Below are positions 1 to 8,252 of a stretch of 64,000 nucleotides of DNA, in pieces. A program made the translations under genes and the position numbers. This DNA comes from Mesorhizobium sp. GTDB lineage: Bacteria > Pseudomonadota > Alphaproteobacteria > Rhizobiales > Rhizobiaceae. Position 1 is the first letter of the stretch, and every line of letters begins with the position of its first letter. The notes beneath the pieces were generated by a model that was not told where the DNA came from, searched no databases, and saw nothing but the letters and a program-made list of their open reading frames with translations. The stretch lies in contig NZ_SUGA01000016.1 in NCBI RefSeq assembly GCF_004963255.1, forward strand, positions 1 through 64,000, given 5' to 3'.

Positions 1-410
1 GAGGGGTGTTCCAGCGGAGTGAGACGTCGGCTTTCCCTGGAGCACCCCTCATCCGACCGAGCTCCGCTCGGCCACCTTCCCCCACAAGGGGGGAAGGGGG
101 AGCCCCACCGCCAATTGACTCTTTTGCCAAACCGCGTAAAAGCCCGCGTCGAACGGGATCGTTATTCGATGCGCGGCCTTCTGATGGCTCTTCTTGCATT
201 CGATGCCCCCAGCCGCGATGCGCAACATCGGGCCGGGCGCGTCGGCGCGTCCGTCCGTTCCAGCAAAACTACGGCCAAAAAAACCACCACCAAAACGGTG
301 TGATTCCCTTGGCCTAACCACCCTCTCCCGGTCCGGCCCGGGGGACGAAACCCGCAACAGGCCGGCGGGTTTTCTCCAACAACCAAGCGGAGAGGGACAG
401 GAGATATCAG
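1..410. other. Non-coding region upstream of asd with palindromic repeat
   Basis: No convincing gene is visible here. Positions 1-8 (GAGGGGTG) and 43-50 (CACCCCTC) are inverted copies, and 43-111 is a dispersed palindromic element (CCCTCATCC ... CTCCGCTCGG ... CCACAAGGGGGGAAGG) related to the elements at 1545-1606, 33441-33600 and 40482-40622. The stretch from about 300 to 410 should hold the asd promoter, but no clear -35/-10 pair stands out. Short frames on both strands look like chance products of high GC. Confidence 0.6.
43..111. repeat. Dispersed palindromic (REP-like) element
   Basis: The segment contains two nested hairpins, one around GAGCTCCGCTC and one around CCTTCCCCCACAAGGGGGGAAGG. 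The same layout (CCCTCATCC, small hairpin, larger C-run/G-run hairpin) recurs in other intergenic parts of the window, which supports a dispersed repeat family rather than a terminator specific to one gene. Confidence 0.6.
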
Positions 411-1445
411 ATGAGTTTCAAGGTTGCGGTAGTCGGCGCCACGGGCAATGTGGGCCGCGAAATGCTCAACATTCTGGACGAGCGCGGCTTCCCGGTGAGC
501 GAAGTGGTGGCACTGGCGTCGCGGCGCAGCCAGGGCACCGAAGTGTCCTTCGGCGACCGCACCCTGAAGGTCAAGGCGCTCGACACCTATGATTTTTCCG
601 ACACCGACCTCTGCGTCATGTCGGCCGGCGGCAACGTCTCCAAGGAATGGTCGCCCAAGATCGGCAAGCAGGGCTGCGTCGTCATCGATAATTCGTCCGC
701 CTTCCGCTACGACCCGGACGTGCCCTTGATCGTGCCGGAAGTGAACCCGGACGCAATCTCGCTGTTCTCGCGCAAGAACATCATCGCCAATCCGAACTGC
801 TCGACGGCGCAGCTGGTCGTGGCCCTGAAGCCGCTGCATGACGTCGCCACCATCAAGCGCGTCGTCGTCGCCACCTACCAGTCGGTGTCCGGCGCCGGCA
901 AGGAAGGCATGGACGAGCTGTTCACGCAGACCCGCGCCGTCTTCGTCGCCGACCAGGTCGACGTCAAGAAGTTCACCAAGCGCATTGCCTTCAACGTCAT
1001 TCCGCATATCGACGTCTTCCTCGATGACGGCTCAACCAAGGAAGAGTGGAAGATGGTGGCCGAGACCAAGAAGATGCTCGACCCCAAGATCAAGCTGACG
1101 GCGACCTGCGTGCGCGTGCCGGTGTTCATCGGCCACTCGGAAGCGGTCAACATCGAGTTCGAAAAGCCGATCACCGCCGACGAGGCGCGCGAGATCCTGC
1201 GCGAGGCGCCGGGATGCCAGGTGCTCGATAAGCGCGAGAACGGCGGCTACATCACGCCGCTGGAATCGGCCGGCGAAGACGCCACCTTTATCTCGCGCAT
1301 CCGCGAGGATTCGACCATCGACAACGGCCTGTCGATGTGGGTCGTTTCCGACAATCTGCGCAAGGGCGCGGCGCTGAACGCGGTACAGATCGCCGAGCTG
1401 CTGGTCGAGCGCGGCCTGATCCAGCCGAAGAAGAAGGCGGCTTAA
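411..1445 (+). CDS. asd: Aspartate-semialdehyde dehydrogenase
   Basis: This 344-residue cytosolic enzyme reduces aspartyl-4-phosphate to aspartate semialdehyde with NADPH, the branch step to lysine/diaminopimelate, threonine and methionine. The N-terminal Rossmann motif VGATGNVG lies at residues 8-15 and the catalytic cysteine is Cys130 in NPNC. An active-site histidine is probable in GHSEAVN in the C-terminal half. The length is normal for the family. The start is fixed by an AGGAG ribosome site about 10 bases upstream (near 400). It stands alone with no tight neighbour. dapF, another diaminopimelate-pathway gene, lies at 47.7-48.6 kb. Confidence 0.97.
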   Translation: MSFKVAVVGATGNVGREMLNILDERGFPVSEVVALASRRSQGTEVSFGDRTLKVKALDTYDFSDTDLCVMSAGGNVSKEWSPKIGKQGCVVIDNSSAFRYDPDVPLIVPEVNPDAISLFSRKNIIANPNCSTAQLVVALKPLHDVATIKRVVVATYQSVSGAGKEGMDELFTQTRAVFVADQVDVKKFTKRIAFNVIPHIDVFLDDGSTKEEWKMVAETKKMLDPKIKLTATCVRVPVFIGHSEAVNIEFEKPITADEAREILREAPGCQVLDKRENGGYITPLESAGEDATFISRIREDSTIDNGLSMWVVSDNLRKGAALNAVQIAELLVERGLIQPKKKAA

Positions 1446-1544
1446 TTTCGCTCACGGCCCGCACCGCCGCTGCCGCGGCTGGGCCTCCGCGGGGGCGCCG
1501 GACCACCGGCGGCCCGCGGTCGTGGGCTCGGCCTTCGGCCGCAG

Positions 1545-1606
1545 CGCTTCTTCCTTCTCCCCGTTCAACGGGGAGAAGGTGCCCGAAGGGCGGATGAGGG
1601 GCAGCG
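1545..1606. repeat. Dispersed palindromic element with strong hairpin
   Basis: An 11-bp perfect stem (1553-1563 with 1569-1579, loop TTCAA) is followed by GCCCGAAGGGC and GGATGAGGGG. It is the opposite orientation of the element at 43-111. It sits between asd and the acetyltransferase gene and could also end asd transcription. Confidence 0.65.
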
Positions 1607-1611
1607 CCGGC

Positions 1612-2064
1612 ATGTCCAGTTTTCCTGAAATCTCGCTGCGCCAAGCCAAAATCTCAGATGCCACCGCCATCGCCAAGCTCCTGCGCGCGTCGCTCAATGC
1701 CTTCGAGTGGATGCCGGTGCTGCATACGCCGCAGCAGGACCTGTTCTTCATCCGCGACATCCTGCTGCCCAACCAGCAGGTGACGGTCGCCACCGCCGGC
1801 GGCCGCATCGTCGGCTTCATCGCCGTCAACGGCGATTGGGTCGAGCAGCTCTATCTCGATCCTGCCCGGACAGGCCAAGGCATCGGCAGCCGGTTGCTTG
1901 CCGAGGCCACTGCCGACATGTCTGTGGTCAAGCTAAATTGCTTCCAGGCCAACACCGGCGCGCGCCTCTTCTACGAAAGCCACGGTTTTCGCGCCGAAGC
2001 CTTCAGCGAGGGATCGGCCAATGAGGAAGGTCTGCCGGATATTCTCTATGTGCTCAGGCGCTGA
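1612..2064 (+). CDS. GNAT family N-acetyltransferase
   Basis: A 150-residue GCN5-related acetyltransferase with unknown acceptor. The acetyl-CoA binding motif is seen as ARTGQGIGSRLL, followed by a typical C-terminal NTGARLFYESHGFR segment. The frame is open upstream to 1522, but that extension translates the palindromic repeat, so I place the start at the ATG at 1612 (MSSFPEIS). The gene ends two bases before the convergent ACT-domain gene. Substrate cannot be read from the sequence. Confidence 0.85.
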   Translation: MSSFPEISLRQAKISDATAIAKLLRASLNAFEWMPVLHTPQQDLFFIRDILLPNQQVTVATAGGRIVGFIAVNGDWVEQLYLDPARTGQGIGSRLLAEATADMSVVKLNCFQANTGARLFYESHGFRAEAFSEGSANEEGLPDILYVLRR

Positions 2065-2066
2065 AG

Positions 2067-2468
2067 TCAGGCACCGCCCTCCGCTGCCAGCGCCCGCAAT
2101 ATCGCCAGCGCTTCATCCGCCCGCTCCGCCGGCACGAACAGATGGTCGTGATAGAAGGCCGAGATGGGGCCTATGCCGGCCGCTGCCAGTCGCGTCGTGA
2201 TGGCGGCGAGGAAGCCGACGGCTTCCAGCGAGGAGTGGATGTCGAGCGTGATCATCCGGCAGCGGAACGTTCCGGTGAGGCCGGCGGCCTTCGCCTCGTC
2301 TTCCGCCACGATCAGCGTCAGGCCCTCCCGCTCGCGAAATTGCATCACGGTTTCGAGTGCGTCGGGGACCGGGGCGCCCGGCTTCAGGGTCGCGAAGACA
2401 TAGGTTCCGGCGAGCAACTGCGGCGTCATCGATGCCAGCAGCTTTTGCAGGTCCGTTTCGCCGCTCAT
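2067..2468 (-). CDS. ACT domain-containing protein
   Basis: A 133-residue cytosolic protein resembling the small stand-alone ACT-domain proteins of proteobacteria (two ACT-like folds of about 60 residues, DUF2241/ACT_3 type). Features include LLAGTYVFATLKPG near the N-terminus and a C-terminal SAFYHDHLFVPAERADEAL, which is typical of the family. Such proteins probably bind a small ligand such as an amino acid, but no ligand is established. A GGAAG ribosome site precedes the ATG. It converges with the acetyltransferase gene at a 2-base gap. Confidence 0.8.
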   Translation of the reverse strand: MSGETDLQKLLASMTPQLLAGTYVFATLKPGAPVPDALETVMQFREREGLTLIVAEDEAKAAGLTGTFRCRMITLDIHSSLEAVGFLAAITTRLAAAGIGPISAFYHDHLFVPAERADEALAILRALAAEGGA

Positions 2469-2625
2469 GTCTTCCTTCCCTTTGTTTGGCGCCCTGCGAC
2501 GTTCTCGACAGTCATGCTCGAAACGTCAACGGCCCGGCGCCTGGACGACATGGCGATGTCGCTGGCGGCTGAGCGGCAGGTCCGTTATCGCCGTAGAGAC
2601 ATAACGGCTCGTAAAGGTTCACCCG

Positions 2626-3531
2626 ATGATCGTCCGCCCGCGCCCCACATTCCTGCAGCTGTTCTTCATCATGCGCGGCTCGGTGGTGCCGCGCATCCTG
2701 CCGCAGATTTTCGGCTTCGCCATCTACTCGGCGGTCATCCTGCTCGTGGCACGGCACTTCCAGCTTGATCTCAGCGCCTTCAGCATCGCGCCTTTCGGGC
2801 TCGTCGGCGTGACGCTGTCGATCTATCTGTCGTTCCGCAACAACGCCGCCTATGACCGCTGGTGGGAGGCGCGTAAGCTCTGGGGCGCGCTGGTCTTCGA
2901 GATCCGCAACCTGGCGCGCGCCACCACCAGCCTGATCGGCGACCGCGCCGAGCAGCGCGCGCTGCTGATGGAGGCGCTTGCCTTCTGCCACCTGCTGCGC
3001 GGGCAATTGCGGCGGATCGACAGCATAAAGGACGCGCGCGCCTTCATCGGCGACGAGGTCGACAAGGCCGCCGCCCGCGCCAACCCTGCCGAAGACATGG
3101 TCCGCCGCATGGGCCGGCGCGCCAATGCGCGGCGCGAGGCCGGCGCGCTCGACCCGATCGGCTTCCGCATCCTCGATGAAAGGCTGGCCGCGATCGCCGC
3201 TATCCAGGCCGGCTGCGAGCGGATCGCCGGCACGCCCCTGCCCTTCGCCTATACGCTTCTGCTGCATCGCACGGCCTATGTCGTCTGCCTGCTTCTGCCG
3301 TTCGGACTGGTCTCGACCACGGGCTGGGTGACGCCGTTGTTCACGGCGCTGATCGCCTACACCTTCTTCGGCCTCGACGCGCTGTCGGAAGAGCTCGAGG
3401 ACCCGTTCGGCATCGAGGCGAACGACCTGGCGCTCGACGGCCTCTGCCGCGTTTGTGAGATTTCCGTGTTCGAGGCGCTGGACGAGACGCCGCCGAAGAT
3501 GATCGCGGCCGACAAGTTCTATTTCTCGTAA
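2626..3531 (+). CDS. Bestrophin family membrane protein (UPF0187)
   Basis: A 301-residue integral membrane protein of the bacterial bestrophin family, whose studied members are pentameric ion channels. Hydrophobic segments lie around residues 20-45, 50-70, 215-235 and 240-260. Family-typical stretches are NNAAYDRWWEARKLWGALV after the second helix and FFGLDALSEELEDPFG near the C-terminus. The length is normal. The start follows GTAAAGG. It reads divergently from the ACT gene (157-base gap). Ion selectivity cannot be inferred. Confidence 0.9.
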   Translation: MIVRPRPTFLQLFFIMRGSVVPRILPQIFGFAIYSAVILLVARHFQLDLSAFSIAPFGLVGVTLSIYLSFRNNAAYDRWWEARKLWGALVFEIRNLARATTSLIGDRAEQRALLMEALAFCHLLRGQLRRIDSIKDARAFIGDEVDKAAARANPAEDMVRRMGRRANARREAGALDPIGFRILDERLAAIAAIQAGCERIAGTPLPFAYTLLLHRTAYVVCLLLPFGLVSTTGWVTPLFTALIAYTFFGLDALSEELEDPFGIEANDLALDGLCRVCEISVFEALDETPPKMIAADKFYFS

Positions 3532-3537
3532 CCACAG

Positions 3538-3570
3538 ACGCTTCGGGTCAAGCCCGAGTATGACAAAGGC
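3538..3570. repeat. Fragment of the GTCATCCT-type dispersed repeat
   Basis: The string CTTCGGGTCAAGCCCGAG followed by TATGACAA resembles one arm of the element at 42451-42608 (CTCGGGCTTGACCCGAGG with CGTCAT). It lies directly after the bestrophin stop codon. It looks like a decayed or partial copy. Confidence 0.4.
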
Positions 3571-3651
3571 GTGTAGGATCGCGGCATGTTCCTCCGTCCT
3601 TGGATCGAACCCGGCAAGCAGCCGGCATTCGAACCTTGGAGGGGAACATTC

Positions 3652-4062
3652 ATGAGCATTTCCGAAGCCGCGCCTGCTTCAAAAGGCGCCTTGTGGGCAG
3701 GGCGCGCGCTCAGTGCCGTCGTGGTCCTGTTTATGATTTTCGACGGCGTCATCAAGCTGCCGCCTTTGGATATCGTCACCCAGACGATGGCGCAGCTCGG
3801 CTGGCCGGCCGATCCGAACATCGCACGGCTGATCGGGGTCATCGGGCTGATCTCGACCGCGCTCTATGCCTTGCCGCGCACCTCGGTGCTCGGCGCGATC
3901 CTGCTTACCGCCTATATGGGTGGCGCGATCTCGACGCATGTGCGGATCGGCAACCCGCTCTTCTCGCACACGCTGTTCGGCGTCTATCTCGGCATCATCC
4001 TGTGGGGCGGCCTCTATTTGCGCGACGCAAGAGTGCGGGCGCTGATCCCGTTCAGCCGATAG
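3652..4062 (+). CDS. DoxX family membrane protein
   Basis: A 136-residue protein with four predicted transmembrane segments (about residues 14-32, 58-78, 84-104, 108-128) and the DoxX-like pattern GRALSAVVVLFMIFDGVIK. DoxX proteins occur in thiosulfate:quinone oxidoreductase and in uncharacterised membrane complexes, so the role here is unknown. The frame is open from 3586, but the GAGGGG ribosome site just upstream favours the ATG at 3652. It is apparently monocistronic. Confidence 0.85.
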   Translation: MSISEAAPASKGALWAGRALSAVVVLFMIFDGVIKLPPLDIVTQTMAQLGWPADPNIARLIGVIGLISTALYALPRTSVLGAILLTAYMGGAISTHVRIGNPLFSHTLFGVYLGIILWGGLYLRDARVRALIPFSR

Positions 4063-4271
4063 GAGGGGGCAAAGCGGTGCTCATTCTCACAACCTCATCG
4101 GCAAGATTTCGCGGCCGGCGGTGAAGGCCCCGAGATTTCAACAGGTTAGCACTTGGTCCCGTAGATGCGGTCGGCACGTAGCCGGCCAATTTTCACCATC
4201 GCCGGGATCAATTTAGCTGTTCGTGAGTTTAGGGCATGGCGGCGAGGACGGCGCTTGAGAGAGGAACAGCA

Positions 4272-4535
4272 ATGAAGAAAGCAATTACCATTCTGGTTCT
4301 GACGTTGGCCTTGGGCGCCTGCTCGCAGACGGAAAAGGGCGCGGCGATCGGCGGTTTGGGCGGCGCGGCGGTTGGTGCCGCGGTGGCCGGCGATCCGGTG
4401 CAGGGCGCGGTGGTCGGCGGCGCGGTCGGTGCCGTCGCCGGCGCATTGATCGGCCACGCCAGCGAGGCCGGCCAGTGCCGCTACCGCGACCGCTACGGGC
4501 GCGTCTATGTGGCGCGCTGCCCGTCCGGCTACTGA
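4272..4535 (+). CDS. Glycine-zipper lipoprotein
   Basis: An 87-residue predicted lipoprotein. The signal peptide has the lipobox LGAC with Cys17 as the lipidation site. It is followed by a glycine-zipper segment (alternating GAAVGAAVAG / GGAVGAVAGALIG, residues about 24-65) that probably inserts in the outer membrane, and a short basic C-terminus (CRYRDRYGRVYVARC) with two cysteines. Similar small rhizobial envelope lipoproteins lack a defined function. The GAGAGGAAC ribosome site selects the ATG at 4272 over an upstream ATG at 4236. Confidence 0.85.
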   Translation: MKKAITILVLTLALGACSQTEKGAAIGGLGGAAVGAAVAGDPVQGAVVGGAVGAVAGALIGHASEAGQCRYRDRYGRVYVARCPSGY

Positions 4536-4552
4536 GGCGTTAGGCGGACCAA

Positions 4553-4590
4553 AAGAAAACGGCGGGCACATACATGCCCGCCGTTTTCTT
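4553..4590. terminator. Bidirectional hairpin terminator between lipoprotein gene and rpsP
   Basis: A perfect 16-bp stem (4553-4568 with 4575-4590, loop CATACA) has a GC-rich core GGCGGGCA/TGCCCGCC and flanking A-rich and T-rich ends. It can terminate transcription in both directions and lies between the convergent glycine-zipper gene and rpsP. Confidence 0.9.
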
Positions 4591-4620
4591 GGAGCGTTTG
4601 CCGTTTCAACGGCGCCGTGA

Positions 4621-5022
4621 TTACTCGGCGGTGGCGGCTTCAGCCTCGGCCGGCGCGGCGGTCGCCGCGGCGGCGGCAGCGGCCGCATCTTCCTGAGCCT
4701 TCTTCAGCAGGGCGGAACGCTCTTGCGCCTTCTTGCCGGGCAGGGCCTTGGTCGGGTTCGAGCGAGCTTCGCGCTTGGCAAGGCCGGCTTCATCGAGGAA
4801 GCGCAGCACGCGGTCGGTCGGCTGGGCGCCGTGCGACAGCCAGTGCTTGACGCGGTCGGCGTCGACCTTGACGCGCTCGCCGTCCTTCGGCAGCAGCGGG
4901 TTCCAGGAACCCAGCGACTCGATGAAACGGCCGTCGCGCGGCGAGCGGGCGTCGGCAACGACGACGTGGTAGTAAGGACGCTTCTTCGACCCAGCGCGGG
5001 CCAGTCTGATCTTCAGTGCCAT
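4621..5022 (-). CDS. rpsP: 30S ribosomal protein S16
   Basis: A 133-residue small-subunit protein. The first 80 residues match S16 (MALKIRLARAGSKKRPYYH, then ADARSPRDGRFIE). The C-terminal half is a Lys/Ala/Glu-rich tail common in alphaproteobacteria. It follows the chorismate mutase gene by 54 bases on the same strand. Unusually, the genes that often follow rpsP (rimM, trmD, rplS) are not present. A bidirectional terminator and unrelated genes come next. Confidence 0.97.
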   Translation of the reverse strand: MALKIRLARAGSKKRPYYHVVVADARSPRDGRFIESLGSWNPLLPKDGERVKVDADRVKHWLSHGAQPTDRVLRFLDEAGLAKREARSNPTKALPGKKAQERSALLKKAQEDAAAAAAAATAAPAEAEAATAE

Positions 5023-5076
5023 TCTTTTCTCCTAAAAGCTCTGATTTCGTTTGATGTGGTTTTGCGGCCGATACTG

Positions 5077-5385
5077 TTAGCCGGCTTTGGCAGCGCCGTT
5101 GGAAGCGGCGATCTGTTCGTGATGGCGGATCACTTCACGGACGACGAAGTTCAGGAACTTCTCCGCGAAATCCGGGTCGAGATTCGCATCCTTCGCCAGC
5201 TGGCGAAGGCGGGCGATCTGCTGCTGCTCGCGCGCCGGATCGGCCGGCGGCAGGCCATGCTCGGCCTTCAGAACGCCAACCGCCTTGGTGCAGCGGAAGC
5301 GTTCGGCCAGCATGTGGATGAGGGCGGCGTCGATGTTGTCGATCGAGGCGCGGTAGCCGGCCAGGATGGCGCGTGCGTCGGCCAT
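5077..5385 (-). CDS. Chorismate mutase (AroQ class)
   Basis: About 102 residues of all-helical chorismate mutase, converting chorismate to prephenate for phenylalanine and tyrosine synthesis. Helix 1 carries YRASIDNIDAALIHMLAERF, and a later helix holds REQQQIARLRQLA. Two starts are plausible: 5403 (MNEEKD) and 5385 (MADARA). The second has an AGGAG site six bases upstream, formed by the first codons of the longer frame, so I prefer it. It lies 25 bases downstream of ffh on the same strand and is probably co-transcribed. Confidence 0.9.
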   Translation of the reverse strand: MADARAILAGYRASIDNIDAALIHMLAERFRCTKAVGVLKAEHGLPPADPAREQQQIARLRQLAKDANLDPDFAEKFLNFVVREVIRHHEQIAASNGAAKAG

Positions 5386-5410
5386 GTCTTTCTCCTCGTT
5401 CATCGCCCCC

Positions 5411-7015
5411 TCACTTCTTCTTGCCCAAACCAGGCAGGCCGCCGCCGCCCAGGCCGGGAAGACCCGGAAGCTTCATGCCGCCGGGCAGGCCCGGCAGTCC
5501 GCCGCCGGGAAGTCCACCGGGCAAGCCGCCCGGCAGGCCCTTGCCGAGACCGGCGGCCTGCGCCTGCTTCTGCAAAGCCTCCAGCTGCTTCGGGTCCATC
5601 TTGGAGAGGTCGGGCATGCCCCCCATACCTCCCATACCCCCCGGCATCATGCCGCCAAGGCCCATCTTCGAGGCAAGACCGCCCATCATGCCGCGCATGA
5701 GGCCGCCGCCTTTGCCCTTGCCGCCCATCGCCTTCATCATGTCGGCCATGCCGCGATGCATCTTCAAGAGCTTGTTGATCTCGGCAGCGTCGGTGCCGGA
5801 GCCGGCGGCGATGCGCTTCTTGCGCGAATGCTTGAGTATATCGGGGTTGGCGCGCTCGGCCTTGGTCATCGAGGAGATGATGGCGAGCTGGCGGCCGAAC
5901 ATCTTGTCGTCGAGGCCGGCGGCGGCGAGCTGGTCCTTCATCTTGCCCATGCCGGGCATCATGCCCATGATGCCGCCCATGCCGCCCATCTTCGACATCT
6001 GCTGAAGCTGCTGGGCGAGGTCGTTCAGGTCGAACTTGCCCGACTGCATCTTCTTGGCCATCGCCGCCGCCTGCTCGGCATCGATGGTCTCGGCAGCCTT
6101 CTCGACGAGCGAGACGATGTCGCCCATGCCGAGAATCCGGTCGGCGATGCGCTTGGGATGGAATTCCTCCAGCCCGTCCATCTTCTCGCCGGTGCCGATG
6201 AGCTTGATCGGCTTGCCGGTGACGGCGCGCATCGAGAGCGCGGCGCCGCCGCGGCCGTCGCCGTCCATGCGGGTCAGCACCAGGCCGGTGATGCCGACGC
6301 GCTCGTCGAAGCTTTTCGCCAGGTTCACGGCGTCCTGACCGGTCAGCGAGTCCGCGACCAGCAGGATCTCGTGCGGGCTCGACACCTTCTTGATGTCGGC
6401 CATCTCGACCATCAGCGGCTCGTCGATATGGGTGCGGCCGGCGGTGTCGAGAATGACGACGTCATGGCCGCCGAGCCTTGCCGCCTGCACGGCGCGCTTG
6501 GCGATGTCGACCGGGCTCTGGCCGGCGATGATCGGCAGCGTCGCGACCTTCGTCTGCTCGCCGAGCTGGCGCAGCTGCTCCTGTGCTGCGGGCCGCCGCG
6601 TGTCGAGCGAGGCCATCAGGACCTTCTTGTTCTGACGCTCGGTCAGCCGCTTGGCGATCTTGGCCGAGGTCGTCGTCTTGCCGGAGCCCTGCAGGCCGAC
6701 CATCATGACGACGACGGGCGCCGGCGCGTTGAGATCGATGGCGACGCCCTCGGCGCCGAGCATCTCGACCAGCTCGTCATGGACGATCTTGACGACCATC
6801 TGTCCGGGCTTGATCGACTTCAGCACCGCGGCGCCGACCGCCTTCTCGCGCACCTTGTCGGTGAAGGAGCGAACCACTTCCAGCGCGACGTCGGCCTCGA
6901 GCAGCGCACGGCGCACCTCGCGCAGCGCCGCCGAGACATCCGCCTCGGAAAGCGCGCCGCGACCCGTCAGGCCGTTCAGGATGGAGCCAAGGCGCTCCTG
7001 GAGTGATTCAAACAT
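5411..7015 (-). CDS. ffh: Signal recognition particle protein Ffh
   Basis: A 534-residue SRP54-family GTPase that binds 4.5S RNA and signal sequences on the ribosome and docks with FtsY (encoded at 44.6 kb). Seen in order: N domain (1-90), G domain with GLQGSGKTTTSAK (G1), DTAGR and TRMDGD, then the Met-rich M domain (about 325-445). The C-terminus is a long Gly/Pro/Leu/Met-rich repeat tail (GLPGGLPGG) ending in KKK. The start is preceded by GGGAAAAGGG. A candidate small RNA or attenuator lies upstream at 7096-7221. Confidence 0.97.
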   Translation of the reverse strand: MFESLQERLGSILNGLTGRGALSEADVSAALREVRRALLEADVALEVVRSFTDKVREKAVGAAVLKSIKPGQMVVKIVHDELVEMLGAEGVAIDLNAPAPVVVMMVGLQGSGKTTTSAKIAKRLTERQNKKVLMASLDTRRPAAQEQLRQLGEQTKVATLPIIAGQSPVDIAKRAVQAARLGGHDVVILDTAGRTHIDEPLMVEMADIKKVSSPHEILLVADSLTGQDAVNLAKSFDERVGITGLVLTRMDGDGRGGAALSMRAVTGKPIKLIGTGEKMDGLEEFHPKRIADRILGMGDIVSLVEKAAETIDAEQAAAMAKKMQSGKFDLNDLAQQLQQMSKMGGMGGIMGMMPGMGKMKDQLAAAGLDDKMFGRQLAIISSMTKAERANPDILKHSRKKRIAAGSGTDAAEINKLLKMHRGMADMMKAMGGKGKGGGLMRGMMGGLASKMGLGGMMPGGMGGMGGMPDLSKMDPKQLEALQKQAQAAGLGKGLPGGLPGGLPGGGLPGLPGGMKLPGLPGLGGGGLPGLGKKK

Positions 7016-7095
7016 TCTTTTCCCTTTTCCCTGGCACCGTGGATGCCCGAGAGGTAGTGCGTTCGCGCCGGGTCGCCAAGCAAAAGCGCAAAGCC

Positions 7096-7130
7096 AAAAA
7101 GCACCCGGGGGCGCATCGCGCTGCCGGGTG
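7096..7130 (-). terminator. Rho-independent terminator
   Basis: The stem CACCCGG/CCGGGTG (7102-7108 with 7124-7130) encloses a smaller CGC/GCG stem and is followed on the minus strand by five T. It ends the candidate RNA at 7096-7221 or attenuates transcription into ffh. It is 172 bases from the end of the CPBP gene. Confidence 0.65.
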
Positions 7131-7221
7131 TTGGCCTCCAGGATCTCTTTACAGCTCTCGCCTCAAAGAGGCTTCGGCGTCCTGGTCGGCTTTCGCGAAA
7201 GAAAACTCGTCGCGGAAATTC
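7096..7221 (-). ncRNA. Candidate small RNA or leader upstream of ffh
   Basis: On the minus strand a promoter-like TTGACT (7251-7256), 17-base spacer and TCTAGA (7228-7233) precede about 125 bases that do not code. They contain hairpins GCCTC-TTT-GAGGC enclosed by CCAGGA/TCCTGG, and a palindrome CTTTCGCGAAAG. The stretch ends in a stem CACCCGG/CCGGGTG plus a T-run. It may be an independent small RNA or an attenuated ffh leader. I recall a computationally predicted RNA motif linked to ffh in alphaproteobacteria but cannot confirm that this is the same. Confidence 0.5.
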
Positions 7222-7227
7222 AGCGGC

Positions 7228-7256
7228 TCTAGACAGGAAATCGGCCGTGGAGTCAA
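7228..7256 (-). promoter_or_regulatory. Putative sigma70-type promoter
   Basis: On the minus strand TTGACT (7251-7256) and TCTAGA (7228-7233) are separated by exactly 17 bases. Transcription would begin near 7221 and run into the structured region before ffh. Confidence 0.5.
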
Positions 7257-7301
7257 GCGTTGAGCCCAAATCCAGGCCAAAACGCCGCGATTTGGGATCG
7301 C

Positions 7302-8252
7302 TCAACCGATGCTTTGCTTGTTCGTCCTGACTCGCAGCGGCGAGCGCCGGTGCAAAAGCAAAAGCATCGTCAAAAGCGTGCTGGCGATGCCGATGGCCGC
7401 GATCAGCACGGCGTCCCCGTTCGTCCAGCCGGGGCCTTCGAGCGGCTTGGCGTTGAGCAGGGCAAAGCCATTATAGCCCTCCTGGTGCGAGATCAGCAGG
7501 AAGCCGGTGAGGTTGTTGCCGAGATGGGCGCCGAAACCGGCACCGAGATTGCCGGTGACATAGACCAGCAGGGTGAGCAGCAGGGCGAAGATGCCGATCG
7601 AGACCAGGACGCAGGCATTGATCGCAAGCGTCGAGGCTGAGTTCCAGTGCAGCGAGGTGAAGATCAGGCCGGGCAGCAGCGCCCAGACCCACGGGCTCCT
7701 GAAGCGACAGGCGAGGCCGCGCAGCAGGTAGCCGCGAAACAGCATTTCTTCCGACGAGGTTTGCAGGAAAGCGAGCAGCACGATCGGGATGAGGAAGAGC
7801 AGCCAGGACGAAAAGGCGATCGGTCCGCGCGCGATTTCCGGCTGCATCCAATAGAGCAGCACTTCGGAGAAGAGCGAGGTGATCAGCACCGCGATCAGCC
7901 CTTTCAGGAAATCGCCACCGGCGATACGGCGGCTGGCGCCGAACAGCGCGGATAGCGGCTCGCCGTGGACGAGGCGCATCGCCACCCACAGGCCGATCCA
8001 GATGCCGGCGAATGAGGTCAGGGCGCTCAGGATGCCGACGGGCGAGGCCAGGAAATCCTGCACGTACCGCCCGGTCGATGGACCGGGCAGGCGCCAGACG
8101 ATGTAGACATAAGTGCCGGCAAACAGCACGACGGCCGTCATCGCCATCCAGAAGGCGATGACGATCGCCGACCCGAAGAACAGGCGCAGCAAAGTGGTCT
8201 TTTCGTTCGGCGAGCGGCGATAGCCCTCGAAGGCGGCATTCTCGGTGGTCAC
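7302..8252 (-). CDS. CPBP family intramembrane metalloprotease
   Basis: A 316-residue multi-pass membrane protein of the CAAX protease/bacteriocin-processing (Abi) family. The first catalytic motif is EEMLFR (Glu168, Glu169, Arg173). Later candidates for the metal-binding histidines are SLHWNS and GAHLGNN. About eight hydrophobic segments are visible. The substrate is unknown. Family members include Rce1-type prenyl-protein proteases and immunity proteins. It is transcribed toward ffh but separated by a 286-base gap with its own promoter-like signal, so it is probably not in the ffh operon. Confidence 0.88.
   Translation of the reverse strand: MTTENAAFEGYRRSPNEKTTLLRLFFGSAIVIAFWMAMTAVVLFAGTYVYIVWRLPGPSTGRYVQDFLASPVGILSALTSFAGIWIGLWVAMRLVHGEPLSALFGASRRIAGGDFLKGLIAVLITSLFSEVLLYWMQPEIARGPIAFSSWLLFLIPIVLLAFLQTSSEEMLFRGYLLRGLACRFRSPWVWALLPGLIFTSLHWNSASTLAINACVLVSIGIFALLLTLLVYVTGNLGAGFGAHLGNNLTGFLLISHQEGYNGFALLNAKPLEGPGWTNGDAVLIAAIGIASTLLTMLLLLHRRSPLRVRTNKQSIG

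Noticed and set aside
1522..1611. N-terminal extension of the GNAT protein
   Set aside because: It translates a palindromic repeat; the ATG at 1612 fits the family.
5366..7006. 546-codon frame antisense to ffh
   Set aside because: Covers ffh fully with a His/Ala/Leu-rich artefact composition. Not a gene.
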